Virus record (IMG/VR): IMGVR_UViG_3300031602_000045
Location: 1-21,775 of that record
DNA from: a virus
Strand: one strand, 5' to 3'
DNA length: 21,775 bases
Under the pieces are notes generated by a model. That model worked only from the letters and a program-made list of their open reading frames with translations. It made no database searches and had not been told where the DNA came from. Below, in pieces: positions 1 through 6,882 of the stretch. Each line of letters starts with the position of its first letter. Position 1 is the stretch's first letter. The translations under genes were made by a program, and so were the position numbers.

Positions 1-11
1 TGCTTTCTTCT

Positions 12-362
12 ATGGCTAAAAAGATAGCTAAGAAACAAGGATGGCAGAAAACAGATGATATAGCAACAAAAATTTATGATTGGACGCATAAGAACGAAGC
101 AGCTTTTATGTCACCAATTAAAAGAGTACTATCAGTAGTAATGATAGGACCAACTAAAAAATACATTGACCCAGTTACTAAAGGACTATATGCTTTATTT
201 ATATTCTTCTTAGCAGGTCAATACGGAGGTGATGTAATCGCTTCAATCAGAAAATCAGCATGGGGACAAACAGCATTCGCTTCAGTAAAATCTCTAGTTA
301 AAGGAAAAGAAGTACATACCCTAGTAAGAGACGTCTTAACAGACATCGGGCTATTAGGATAA
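12..362 (+). CDS. Small membrane-type protein of unknown function
   Basis: This encodes 116 residues that I do not recognise as a named family. The N-terminus is lysine-rich (MAKKIAKKQGWQK). Residues about 58-70 form a hydrophobic stretch (GLYALFIFFLAGQ) that could be one short membrane segment, and residues 36-46 are a weaker hydrophobic patch. The C-terminal half is basic and amphipathic. It sits just upstream of the scaffold and capsid genes, where T4 relatives carry head-assembly genes, so a head or membrane-associated morphogenesis role is possible but not shown. The start is uncertain. The frame is open to the window edge, and the bases before this ATG are C/T-rich, unlike the A-rich leaders of the other genes. 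The true start could lie upstream of the window. It ends with TAA. Confidence 0.6.
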   Translation: MAKKIAKKQGWQKTDDIATKIYDWTHKNEAAFMSPIKRVLSVVMIGPTKKYIDPVTKGLYALFIFFLAGQYGGDVIASIRKSAWGQTAFASVKSLVKGKEVHTLVRDVLTDIGLLG

Positions 363-403
363 GGTAATTCCTCGGACGCTACCGACGGGCAGGAAAGTTA
401 ACC
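363..403 (+). other. GC-rich, potentially structured spacer RNA
   Basis: Directly after the TAA of the preceding gene lies a short GC-rich patch in otherwise AT-rich DNA. TTCCT (368-372) can pair with AGGAA (391-395). An outer GGTAA (363-367) can pair imperfectly with TTAACC just before the terminator hairpin. An inner TCGG/CCGA pair (373-376 with 383-386) closes a 6-base loop. It may be a folded 3' end for the upstream transcript or part of a composite terminator. It matches no RNA family I can name. Confidence 0.3.
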
Positions 404-430
404 ATCTTTTACAGGTGGTTTTCTTGTTTT
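400..430 (+). terminator. Probable intrinsic terminator upstream of the scaffold gene
   Basis: AACCATC (400-406) pairs with GGTGGTT (414-420), a 7-bp stem with one G-U pair around loop TTTTACA. It is followed by a T-rich tract (TTCTTGTTTT). It would separate the 116-residue gene from the scaffold/capsid unit. The tract is not a pure T run, so efficiency is unclear. Confidence 0.55.
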
Positions 431-442
431 CGTAAAAAGTAT

Positions 443-451
443 ATATTTATA
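443..451 (+). promoter_or_regulatory. Candidate late promoter motif, ATATTTATA
   Basis: This is one copy of the recurrent TATTTAT(A/T) 8-mer, at 444-451, 97 bases before the scaffold ATG and just after a terminator-like hairpin. No consistent -35 element is visible. It is assigned as a promoter because copies cluster in short intergenic gaps upstream of + strand genes. Confidence 0.5.
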
Positions 452-459
452 TACATAAT

Positions 460-521
460 AATCAGTCTCTATACTGATTCCAACAATTTATAATTTTCTA
501 TTACGATTTATAATAATCGTA
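460..521 (+). other. Two matched hairpins in the scaffold-gene leader
   Basis: AATCAG (460-465) pairs with CTGATT (474-479), and TACGAT (502-507) pairs with ATCGTA (516-521). Each is a 6-bp perfect stem with an 8-base loop, and they are 22 bases apart. Both lie between the promoter motif and the ATG at 548, so they would be in the 5' leader of the scaffold/capsid mRNA. Messenger stabilisation or translational control are possible roles. The stems are short and AU-rich, so this is tentative. Confidence 0.35.
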
Positions 522-547
522 GAAACCCACAACAAACATTTATTAAA

Positions 548-1624
548 ATGGCAAACAAAGATTTATTCAAGCAAGCAATTGCTGAAGCAAAATCTGTACG
601 TTCCGCTGCTATTGCTAACGCGAAAGAAGCCCTAGAAGAGTCTTTGACTCCTCATTTAAAAGATATGTTAGCTGCAAAACTTCAAGAGATGGAAGACTCT
701 TCCACAGAAGAAGCAGTAACTGAATCTGATGAGGTAGAAGAAGGTAACTATGAGGCTAAAGACGAAGTAGTAAAAGAGGAAGATGCAGATACTGAAGTAT
801 CCGATGAGGATGCTCCAGAAGAAGAAGAATTAGACGGAGAAGAAGAAATCGCACCTATGGAGGATGAAGCAGAAGAAGCTGCTGACGAAATAGACGGAGA
901 TGAAGACTTATCTAAATTATCAGTCGATCAATTTAAAGATCTTATTAGAGATGTAATAGCAACCGAAATGGGAGCTGAAGCAGGTCTAGAAGGAGAAGAT
1001 GAATTAGGAGCTGATATGGATGCAGGAATGGAAGCAGAACCAGAAATGGGAGCTGAACCAGAAATGGCTCCAGAAGACGGAGAAGGTGAAGAAGAAATTG
1101 ACTTAGACGAATTACTTGCAGAACTAGAAGGTTTAACTACCGAAGGTGAAGAAGCAGATAAAGACGATAAGCCAGTAGAAGAAAGTACAGAAAACGAAGT
1201 ATCAGCAGAATCAGATTCTAAAGAGAAAAACGTTAATGATACTTTGAAGGAAGCTAAACAGAATAGTGCAGACCTTAAAGAAGCTCTTATAACAGTAGAG
1301 ACTTTAAGACATGAACTAAACGAAGTTAACATTCTTAACTCTAAACTATTATACGTTAATAAAATTTTCAAAGCTAATTCATTAACTGAAAGCCAGAAAG
1401 TAAGCATAATCGCTGCATTCGATAAAGCTGAAACAGTTAAAGAAGTAAAATTAGTTTTCGAAACAGTATCAGACAATATTGTCGCACCAGCTAAAACCAA
1501 TCTTAAAGAACATAGAGGTATGGCTTCTAGAGCTACAGGAACTACAGCAAGTAATCCTCCAGTAATAGGACAAGTATCAGAAGCAGTATTAAGAATGCAG
1601 AAATTAGCAGGTATTATTAAATAA
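548..1624 (+). CDS. Prohead core scaffolding protein, T4 gp22-like
   Basis: This encodes 358 residues. After a basic/neutral N-terminus (1-30), residues about 50-215 are overwhelmingly Glu/Asp with Ala, Gly and Met and few aromatics, including the short direct repeat (A)EPEMGAEPEM. The C-terminal third (about 225-358) is more conserved-looking. It has a helical stretch (ETLRHELNEVNILNSKLLY) and a KxSIIAAFDKAETVKEVKLVFETV-type region, as in prohead core proteins of marine T4-like phages, and it ends RMQKLAGIIK. Its place 33 bases upstream of the gp23-like gene matches the T4 gp22-gp23 order. In T4 the core protein shapes the prohead and is then degraded by the gp21 protease. That protease is not in the window. 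Several L/I-x-E sites would suit such cleavage. The leader AAACATTTATTAAAATG has no Shine-Dalgarno sequence. Identity rests on composition, the C-terminal pattern and neighbourhood. Confidence 0.82.
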   Translation: MANKDLFKQAIAEAKSVRSAAIANAKEALEESLTPHLKDMLAAKLQEMEDSSTEEAVTESDEVEEGNYEAKDEVVKEEDADTEVSDEDAPEEEELDGEEEIAPMEDEAEEAADEIDGDEDLSKLSVDQFKDLIRDVIATEMGAEAGLEGEDELGADMDAGMEAEPEMGAEPEMAPEDGEGEEEIDLDELLAELEGLTTEGEEADKDDKPVEESTENEVSAESDSKEKNVNDTLKEAKQNSADLKEALITVETLRHELNEVNILNSKLLYVNKIFKANSLTESQKVSIIAAFDKAETVKEVKLVFETVSDNIVAPAKTNLKEHRGMASRATGTTASNPPVIGQVSEAVLRMQKLAGIIK

Positions 1625-1657
1625 CATTAATTATAAACTTAAATTAAAATTTCAATT

Positions 1658-3250
1658 ATGGAAATTAACAATCTTTTAGAAAGCTCAAACAGCTTTAAAA
1701 GCTTACAAGCTGACTCAGCAAAATTAGCTGAGAAGTGGAGTGCTTCAGGTTTGTTAGAAGGGATCACTGATGAAAGAGTAGCTACAAACATGGCTATGAT
1801 TTTAGAGAACCAAGCTAAACAAATCGTAGCAGAAGCAAATAACACAGGTGCATCTGGTACTTCAGCAGGCTTTACAGCAGGCGCAGGAGAACAATGGGCT
1901 GGTGTTGCATTACCTTTGGTAAGAAAAGTATTTGCTCAAATTAGTGCACAGGATTTCGTATCTGTACAACCAATGTCTTTACCTTCAGGTCTAGTATTTT
2001 ATCTAGATTTCAAATATGGTACTGCCGCTAACGGACGTACTGATGGAGAAAATATGTACGGTAACGTTACTGACGGTGCTAACAAAATGGGTGTTGATGT
2101 AGATCCTTCAGGAGGATTATACGGAGCAGGTCAATTTGGTTACACTATCAACGGTGTATCTGGAACTGTAGCAGCAGCTGCAGTAGGAGCTGCAAAGCTT
2201 AAAGATGTAGGATTCGATGCTGGTATTACATTAGCTGAATACGAAACTGTATCTATCGCTTTATCTTCTATTCCTAACTATGACGTAGAAGGAGTTCGTG
2301 CATTCGGATTAACTTCTGGTTCAGTAACAATCAACAAGCAATTCACTAAAATCTCAGGATCTAACTTAGTATTCGTACAAACAGTAGGAGCAGGAGATAT
2401 TACTGATGCAGATAACGTTCAAGTAACTTATCACAAACAACCAACAGACAACACAAGAGGCGATTTTGAAGCTGACGGTGGTGTAGCAGTTGATACTTCT
2501 ATTTCTATTCCAGAAATCGATGTTCAATTACAATCTGAGGCAATTGTTGCTAAGACTAGAAAGTTAAAAGCACAATGGACTCCAGAATTTGCTCAAGATC
2601 TTAACGCATACCATTCAATTGATGCAGAAGCTGAATTAACTTCTTTGTTATCTGAATACATCTCTATGGAGATTGATTTAGAAATCTTAGATATGTTGAT
2701 CAAAGGCGCTACAACAACTGAAAAATGGTCTGCAGAGAACAACAAAGTCTTTAAAGGCGGTGCTTGGTCTTCAGCAACTTCAGATTTTTACAATACTCAA
2801 GGACAATGGTTCCAAACATTAGGAACTAAAGTACAGAAAGTATCTAACAAGATTCACCAAAAGACCTTAAGAGGTGGTGCAAACTTCGTAGTATGTTCTC
2901 CTTCAGTAGCAACAATCTTAGAATCAATTCCAGGATATGCTGCACAAACTGACGGTAACCAAGAGAAATTTGCAATGGGTGTACAGAAAATTGGTAGCTT
3001 AGCTAACCGTTTCCAAGTTTACAAGAATCCTTATATGACTGAGAACATTATGTTGTTAGGTTACAGAGGTGGACAGTTCTTAGAAGCTGGTGCAGTATAT
3101 GCTCCTTATGTACCATTAATGATGACTCCAATGGTATACGATCCAGAAACCTTCACTCCAAGAAAAGGTTTAATGACTCGTTATGCTAAGAAAATGATCA
3201 GACCAGAATTTTATGGTAAGATCTATATTTCTGACTTAGAGTTAGTATAG
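1658..3250 (+). CDS. Major capsid protein, T4 gp23-like
   Basis: This encodes 530 residues, close to the 521 of T4 gp23. The N-terminal ~59 residues resemble the scaffold-facing propeptide. IVAE-A at residues 56-60 corresponds to the T4 gp23 maturation site (LAE-A), so mature protein probably starts at Ala60. Conserved gp23 landmarks follow: SVQPMSLPSGLVFYLDFKYG near 110-125, the block KTRKLKAQWTPEFAQDLNAY near 305-325, DAEAELTSLLSEYI with EIDLEILD just after, and near the C-terminus YAPYVPLMMTPMVYDPETF then RKGLMTRYAKKMIRPEFYGK. Residues about 150-280 are Gly/Ser/Thr/Val-rich and fit the variable insertion domain. There is no motif-type promoter in the 33-base gap from the scaffold gene, so the two are probably co-transcribed from upstream. 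A strong terminator follows. The sequence is distant from T4 itself. Confidence 0.95.
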   Translation: MEINNLLESSNSFKSLQADSAKLAEKWSASGLLEGITDERVATNMAMILENQAKQIVAEANNTGASGTSAGFTAGAGEQWAGVALPLVRKVFAQISAQDFVSVQPMSLPSGLVFYLDFKYGTAANGRTDGENMYGNVTDGANKMGVDVDPSGGLYGAGQFGYTINGVSGTVAAAAVGAAKLKDVGFDAGITLAEYETVSIALSSIPNYDVEGVRAFGLTSGSVTINKQFTKISGSNLVFVQTVGAGDITDADNVQVTYHKQPTDNTRGDFEADGGVAVDTSISIPEIDVQLQSEAIVAKTRKLKAQWTPEFAQDLNAYHSIDAEAELTSLLSEYISMEIDLEILDMLIKGATTTEKWSAENNKVFKGGAWSSATSDFYNTQGQWFQTLGTKVQKVSNKIHQKTLRGGANFVVCSPSVATILESIPGYAAQTDGNQEKFAMGVQKIGSLANRFQVYKNPYMTENIMLLGYRGGQFLEAGAVYAPYVPLMMTPMVYDPETFTPRKGLMTRYAKKMIRPEFYGKIYISDLELV

Positions 3251-3272
3251 TCTATATCTTGACTAAATTATT

Positions 3273-3299
3273 AAGAGAGGCCTTCGGGCCTCTTTTTTT
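3273..3299 (+). terminator. Strong rho-independent terminator after the capsid gene
   Basis: A 10-bp stem, AAGAGAGGCC (3273-3282) with GGCCTCTTTT (3287-3296, one G-U pair), closes a stable C(UUCG)G tetraloop (3283-3286). A T run follows, 3293-3299. This is a textbook intrinsic terminator ending the scaffold-capsid unit. Confidence 0.93.
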
Positions 3300-3304
3300 A
3301 TGTC

Positions 3305-3313
3305 CTATTTATA
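3305..3313 (+). promoter_or_regulatory. Candidate late promoter motif, CTATTTATA
   Basis: This copy of the recurrent motif (core 3306-3313) lies between the capsid terminator and the phoH start at 3340, 26 bases before the ATG. It supports phoH being its own transcription unit. The + strand TTATAAATC just downstream (3315-3323) also resembles the T4 late core. Confidence 0.55.
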
Positions 3314-3339
3314 GTTATAAATCAAATAAAGTTATAAAC

Positions 3340-4026
3340 ATGCCACAAAGACACCATACCGATGAGGTATTTTCAGTAAAGAAGAGGCCTAAGAACCCAA
3401 TTAAATTTAAAGTACAATTAAACGAAGAACAAAAAGAAGCTAAAGCTAAAATTCTTACTGCTCCAATAACAGTCATTAAAGGAATGGCAGGATCTGGTAA
3501 GACATTAATAGCAACTCAAGTAGCTTTAGATATGTTATTTACCAAACAAGTAGATAAGGTTATTATAACAAGACCTACTGTGTCTAAAGAAGATATAGGC
3601 TTTTTACCAGGAGATATAAGAGAAAAAATGGACCCTTGGTTAGCGCCTATCTATCATAACTTACACATGCTTTACAGCAAAGAAAAAGTAACAAAATTAA
3701 TAGATGACGAAATTATAGAAATAGTTCCTTTTGCTTTTCTAAGAGGAAGGACTTTTGTAAATGCATTTGTAATAGTTGACGAAGCTCAGAACGTAACACA
3801 TACTCAAATGGAAACCGTAATCGGAAGATTAGGGAAAAATTCTAAAATGGTAATATGTGGAGATATGGCTCAAATAGACTTAAAAGACAAAAGAGAAACT
3901 GGATTTTCTTTTCTATCTAGAATTGAAGAGAACGTAGAAGGCTTTCAAACAGCTTCATTAGAAACCAATCATAGACACGATATAGTGGCACCTATCTTGA
4001 AAGTATACCAAACCTTCAGAGATTAG
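3340..4026 (+). CDS. phoH: PhoH-family ATPase
   Basis: This encodes 228 residues from ATG 3340. The frame is open back to an ATG at 3259, but that extension would run through the terminator at 3273-3299 and the promoter motif, so 3340 is preferred. The fold is a P-loop ATPase of the PhoH group. Walker A is GMAGSGKT (48-55). Walker B is VIVDEAQN (144-151). There is a motif-III-like CGDMAQID (173-180) and the characteristic ITRPTVSKEDIGFLPGD (76-92). The C-terminus has LETNHRHDIVAPIL (207-220). The single-domain length is typical of phage PhoH proteins, which lack the RNA-binding KH domain of some cellular ones. PhoH is widespread in marine phages. Its role is unsettled, with nucleotide-dependent RNA work suggested. 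Placement inside the structural region implies late expression. Confidence 0.93.
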   Translation: MPQRHHTDEVFSVKKRPKNPIKFKVQLNEEQKEAKAKILTAPITVIKGMAGSGKTLIATQVALDMLFTKQVDKVIITRPTVSKEDIGFLPGDIREKMDPWLAPIYHNLHMLYSKEKVTKLIDDEIIEIVPFAFLRGRTFVNAFVIVDEAQNVTHTQMETVIGRLGKNSKMVICGDMAQIDLKDKRETGFSFLSRIEENVEGFQTASLETNHRHDIVAPILKVYQTFRD

Positions 4027-4029
4027 TCC

Positions 4030-4038
4030 CTATTTATT
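4030..4038 (+). promoter_or_regulatory. Candidate late promoter motif, CTATTTATT
   Basis: This motif copy (core 4031-4038) lies in the 25-base gap between phoH and the gp13-like gene. The ATG at 4052 is only 13 bases beyond it. If transcription starts about 7 bases downstream of the motif, the leader would be only a few bases long. Confidence 0.45.
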
Positions 4039-4051
4039 AGAAAACTAATAT

Positions 4052-5200
4052 ATGGCAAATGTAACTATATGGAACGGAAGTTCTACCTTTGCACCAGGTA
4101 ATACTCCATTCGGGTTTTACGATGCAGACAGCTCTTTTCAACAAGATGCTGATAAAGTTGCTAAATTCTGTGCTACCAGATTAGGGTACCCTCTAATGGA
4201 TGTAGAATTGAATAACAACTCTTTTTATGCATGTTTTGAAGAAGCTATAACTACATATGGTAATGAAGTATTTCAATACAATATAAGAGAGAATTATTTA
4301 GGTTTAGAAGGCTCTTCTACTGGTAGTAGAGGTTCTTTGAACAACCAAGTAATTGATCCAACCATAAGTAGAATTATACAAATATCTCAACACTACGGAA
4401 CAGAAGCTGGAGTAGGTGGAAACGTAACTAAACATACTGGTTCAATAACGATCAATAGAAATGTACAAAATTATGATTTTGATGCATGGTCAACAGAAAA
4501 TAACATTTCAGGAAAGATTGAAGTAAGAAAAATCTTTTATGAAGCTGCACCAGCGATACAAAGGTATTTTGACCCTTATGCTGGAACAGGTACAGGTGTA
4601 CAGTCTTTAATGGGAGCATTTGACTTTGGAAAATTTAGTCCTGGAGTTAACTTTTTATTAATGCCAACATCTTATGATGTACTAAAGACACAAGCAATTG
4701 AATTTAATGATCAAATTAGAAAGTCCGCTTTTTCGTTTGAAATGACAAATAATAAATTAAAGTTATTCCCAATACCTACTGCATCAGGAAGTTTACATTT
4801 TGAGTATTATAAGATGGAAGACAAAGCATCAACTAACTTTAACTCTAACAATTCAGTAATTACAAATGTTTCTGAAGTACCTTATGAAAATATACAGTAC
4901 AAACAAACTAATAGTGTCGGTAGACAGTGGATTTTCCAATATACTTTAGCATTAGCAAAAGAACTATTAGGATATATCAGAGGGAAGTATGCAACAGTAC
5001 CAGTACCGGGATCAGAAGCAACTCTTAATCAAGCTGACCTGCTTGCAGATGCAAGAAGTGAAAAAGGAGCTTTATTATTAAGTTTAAGAGAGCTATTAGA
5101 TATGACATCTAGAAGTAAACAATTAGAAGCACAGGCTAAAGAATCTGAAGATGTAGAGAACATTTTAAAGTCTGTACCAATGGTAATATACGTAGGTTAA
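4052..5200 (+). CDS. Neck/head-completion protein, T4 gp13-like
   Basis: This encodes 382 residues. It is recognised by its overall pattern and order. The C-terminal part has RQWIFQYTLALAKELLGYIR (about 291-310), then a P-V-P-G-S-E-A-T-L-N segment. A helical DARSEKGALLLSLRELLDMT follows, as in gp13 proteins of marine T4-like phages, where this helical region packs in the neck ring. The N-terminal part carries an acidic/aromatic helix around residues 30-75 (KVAKFCATRLGYPLMDVELN). A TGSRGSLNNQVIDPTISRII segment follows near 97-116. In T4, gp13 and gp14 close the filled head and join it to the tail. It is the first gene of a tight four-gene unit, and its TAA overlaps the next ATG by one base (TAATG). 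It was identified without a database search. Confidence 0.8.
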   Translation: MANVTIWNGSSTFAPGNTPFGFYDADSSFQQDADKVAKFCATRLGYPLMDVELNNNSFYACFEEAITTYGNEVFQYNIRENYLGLEGSSTGSRGSLNNQVIDPTISRIIQISQHYGTEAGVGGNVTKHTGSITINRNVQNYDFDAWSTENNISGKIEVRKIFYEAAPAIQRYFDPYAGTGTGVQSLMGAFDFGKFSPGVNFLLMPTSYDVLKTQAIEFNDQIRKSAFSFEMTNNKLKLFPIPTASGSLHFEYYKMEDKASTNFNSNNSVITNVSEVPYENIQYKQTNSVGRQWIFQYTLALAKELLGYIRGKYATVPVPGSEATLNQADLLADARSEKGALLLSLRELLDMTSRSKQLEAQAKESEDVENILKSVPMVIYVG

Positions 5201-5499
5201 TGAAACTATCACAAATTATATCTGAAATTACATTCAGAACATTCGAAGCAATGATTAAAGTTACCTTTGGTGATGAAGGTCCTAGCAAATATGATGATGC
5301 TATTAGAGCATTACCTGGTGTAACAACAGTTACATTAGCAAGTCAAGACCAAGAATCATTAGTTGCTACATATAAAGTAAAACTTATAAGTCAAAAAGAA
5401 GGAACTGAAGCATATGAAGCTTTTAAAAAAAATGCCATGACTAAATACAGTAATATAGTTAGTATGGAAATAGGAACAGAAACAATAGAAGAGAAATAA
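5200..5499 (+). CDS. Small conserved-looking protein in the neck module
   Basis: This encodes 99 residues, starting within the stop of the gp13-like gene (TAATG), so its translation is probably coupled. I cannot name a family. The pattern is beta/alpha. An N-terminal helix (KLSQIISEITFRTFEAMIKV) is followed by alternating short strands and helices (GVTTVTLASQ, SLVATYKVKLIS, GTEAYEAFKKN, VSMEIGTETIE). This is compatible with a small ferredoxin-like fold. Sitting between gp13-like and gp14-like genes with no spacing suggests a virion or assembly role, such as a neck accessory protein. That is inference from context only. Confidence 0.8.
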   Translation: MKLSQIISEITFRTFEAMIKVTFGDEGPSKYDDAIRALPGVTTVTLASQDQESLVATYKVKLISQKEGTEAYEAFKKNAMTKYSNIVSMEIGTETIEEK

Positions 5500-5994
5500 A
5501 TGCTATTTGGATCGAACAGAGATTTTGACTTATTGGTTAACATCAATAGGGAACTGCTACATGATATTGTAGAGCAAGAAGTTTTATACCATAAATTGAG
5601 TATAGAAGATTCTAGTATGAACCTATATGGAGAATCATTACAGAAATCTTATTGGAACGCAGTTAAAATAGCCTGTTTAATTACTAGAGGAGATCAAGTA
5701 ATAGATATAAAAGAATTTGGTCCTGATTTAGGAAGAGAAGCATCTTTTGCATTCATCAAACAAGACTTAATAGACTCAGAACTACCTCCAGAGGTAGGAG
5801 ATATAGTACAATGGCATAATGATTTTTATGAAGTTGATACAGTTAGAGAGAATACCTTATTTCTAGGAAGAGATAATACATACAATCTTACTAGCAGTAC
5901 ATCTGGATTCGGTTCATCTATGTCGATTATAGTTGATGCTCATTTAACAAGAGCAGACAGAGCAGGAATAACAGAAGCAGTAAATAGAGAATAA
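5500..5994 (+). CDS. Neck protein, T4 gp14-like
   Basis: This encodes 164 residues, with its ATG immediately after the TAA of the previous gene. Features fitting gp14-like neck proteins are an N-terminal N-x-x-RELLHDIVEQEVLYHKLS, the segment MNLYGESLQKSYWNAVKIAC (about 40-59), and a small beta-rich core with LPPEVGDIVQWHNDFYEVDT (about 95-116). T4 gp14 completes the head with gp13 and forms part of the portal-neck interface. The protein is shorter than T4 gp14, as is common in distant T4 relatives. Assignment relies on the beta-core pattern and on lying between gp13-like and gp15-like genes. Confidence 0.72.
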   Translation: MLFGSNRDFDLLVNINRELLHDIVEQEVLYHKLSIEDSSMNLYGESLQKSYWNAVKIACLITRGDQVIDIKEFGPDLGREASFAFIKQDLIDSELPPEVGDIVQWHNDFYEVDTVRENTLFLGRDNTYNLTSSTSGFGSSMSIIVDAHLTRADRAGITEAVNRE

Positions 5995-5995
5995 T

Positions 5996-6811
5996 ATGGC
6001 TGGAAAGAAACCTATACCGAAAAGTCAAGAGCAATTATCTGCAGCCCTTACAGGAGCTTCAATTGATAAAAGCAAAGATCGCGCTATGCAAATAAGAAGG
6101 GATAACGATACAGTTAAAAACTTCAGCGTAGGTATAAAAGATATTGATGAAGCAATTTACTATTACTTTAATGAAGTACTGCAACCAACTGTAACACAGA
6201 ACGGCAAACCTATAAAGGTACCTCTTGTATATGGTTCTCCTGAACGATGGGCAGCAATGCAAAAAGACGGGTATTACCGAGATAAGAACGGTAAGATGCA
6301 AGCACCTTTAATAGTGTTTAGAAGAGATAGTATCTCAAAAAACAGAAACTTAGGAAACAAATTAGATGCTAACGGACCAAACAATATGGGAGTGTTTAAA
6401 ACTTCCTATTCTAAAAGCAATATTTACGATAATTTTGGGATATTAAACAATAGGAAACCTCAAGAAGAGTATTATGCAGTAGCTATACCAGATTATGTTA
6501 ATATAGTATACTCTTGTATAATATACACCGACTATGTTGAACAAAATAATAAAATTGTCGAAGGAATAAACTTTGCATCTGACTCTTATTGGGGAGATCC
6601 AGATAAATATAGATTTAGAGCACAGATAGACACCTACTCTACTTCAGCAGAAATAGTACAAGGTAGCGATAGGATGATTAAGACAGAATTTAACATTACA
6701 TTACTAGGACATATAATATCAGATACTATCAATGCACATATGCACAACAATCGTAAAGTATATAGCAAGTCAGAGGTCAAATTTACTTCAGAAAATGAGT
6801 CTAGCCTTTAA
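5996..6811 (+). CDS. Tail completion/sheath-terminator protein, T4 gp15-like
   Basis: This encodes 271 residues, against 272 for T4 gp15. The pattern agrees with T4 gp15. A substrate-like IKVPLVYGSPERWAAMQKDG (73-92) is followed by PLIVFRRDSIS (104-114). Then comes IPDYVNIVYSCIIYTDY (164-180), matching the gp15 stretch with I-Y-E-L-S-I-F-T. The protein ends with a strand-rich IKTEFNITLLGHI (228-240). In T4, gp15 caps the tail tube and sheath and binds the neck during head-tail joining. A charged N-terminal extension of about 45 residues precedes the conserved part. It is the last gene of the neck module. A promoter motif follows 10 bases after its stop. Confidence 0.8.
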   Translation: MAGKKPIPKSQEQLSAALTGASIDKSKDRAMQIRRDNDTVKNFSVGIKDIDEAIYYYFNEVLQPTVTQNGKPIKVPLVYGSPERWAAMQKDGYYRDKNGKMQAPLIVFRRDSISKNRNLGNKLDANGPNNMGVFKTSYSKSNIYDNFGILNNRKPQEEYYAVAIPDYVNIVYSCIIYTDYVEQNNKIVEGINFASDSYWGDPDKYRFRAQIDTYSTSAEIVQGSDRMIKTEFNITLLGHIISDTINAHMHNNRKVYSKSEVKFTSENESSL

Positions 6812-6819
6812 TCAGGTGA

Positions 6820-6828
6820 CTATTTATA
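6820..6828 (+). promoter_or_regulatory. Candidate late promoter motif, CTATTTATA
   Basis: This motif copy (core 6821-6828) is in the 71-base gap before the giant cadherin-like fibre gene, 54 bases upstream of its ATG. It marks the likely start of the fibre transcription unit. Confidence 0.55.
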
Positions 6829-6882
6829 CTAAAGTAGGCAACTACGACGGTTTTCTTAATATTATAAAATAGCAAAGCTTTA

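Noticed and set aside
196-203. TATTTATA inside the first gene as another promoter
   Set aside because: It is internal, 352 bases from the scaffold start, with a terminator-like hairpin between. It is best taken as a chance match.
928-1500. 190-codon open frame on the - strand opposite the scaffold gene
   Set aside because: It is a shadow of the GAA/GCA-rich acidic coding sequence: Ser-rich product, no separate signals, and the + strand gene is clearly real.
3259-3339. Longer start for PhoH at 3259
   Set aside because: The extra 27 codons read through the terminator hairpin and the promoter motif. The family consensus fits a start at 3340.
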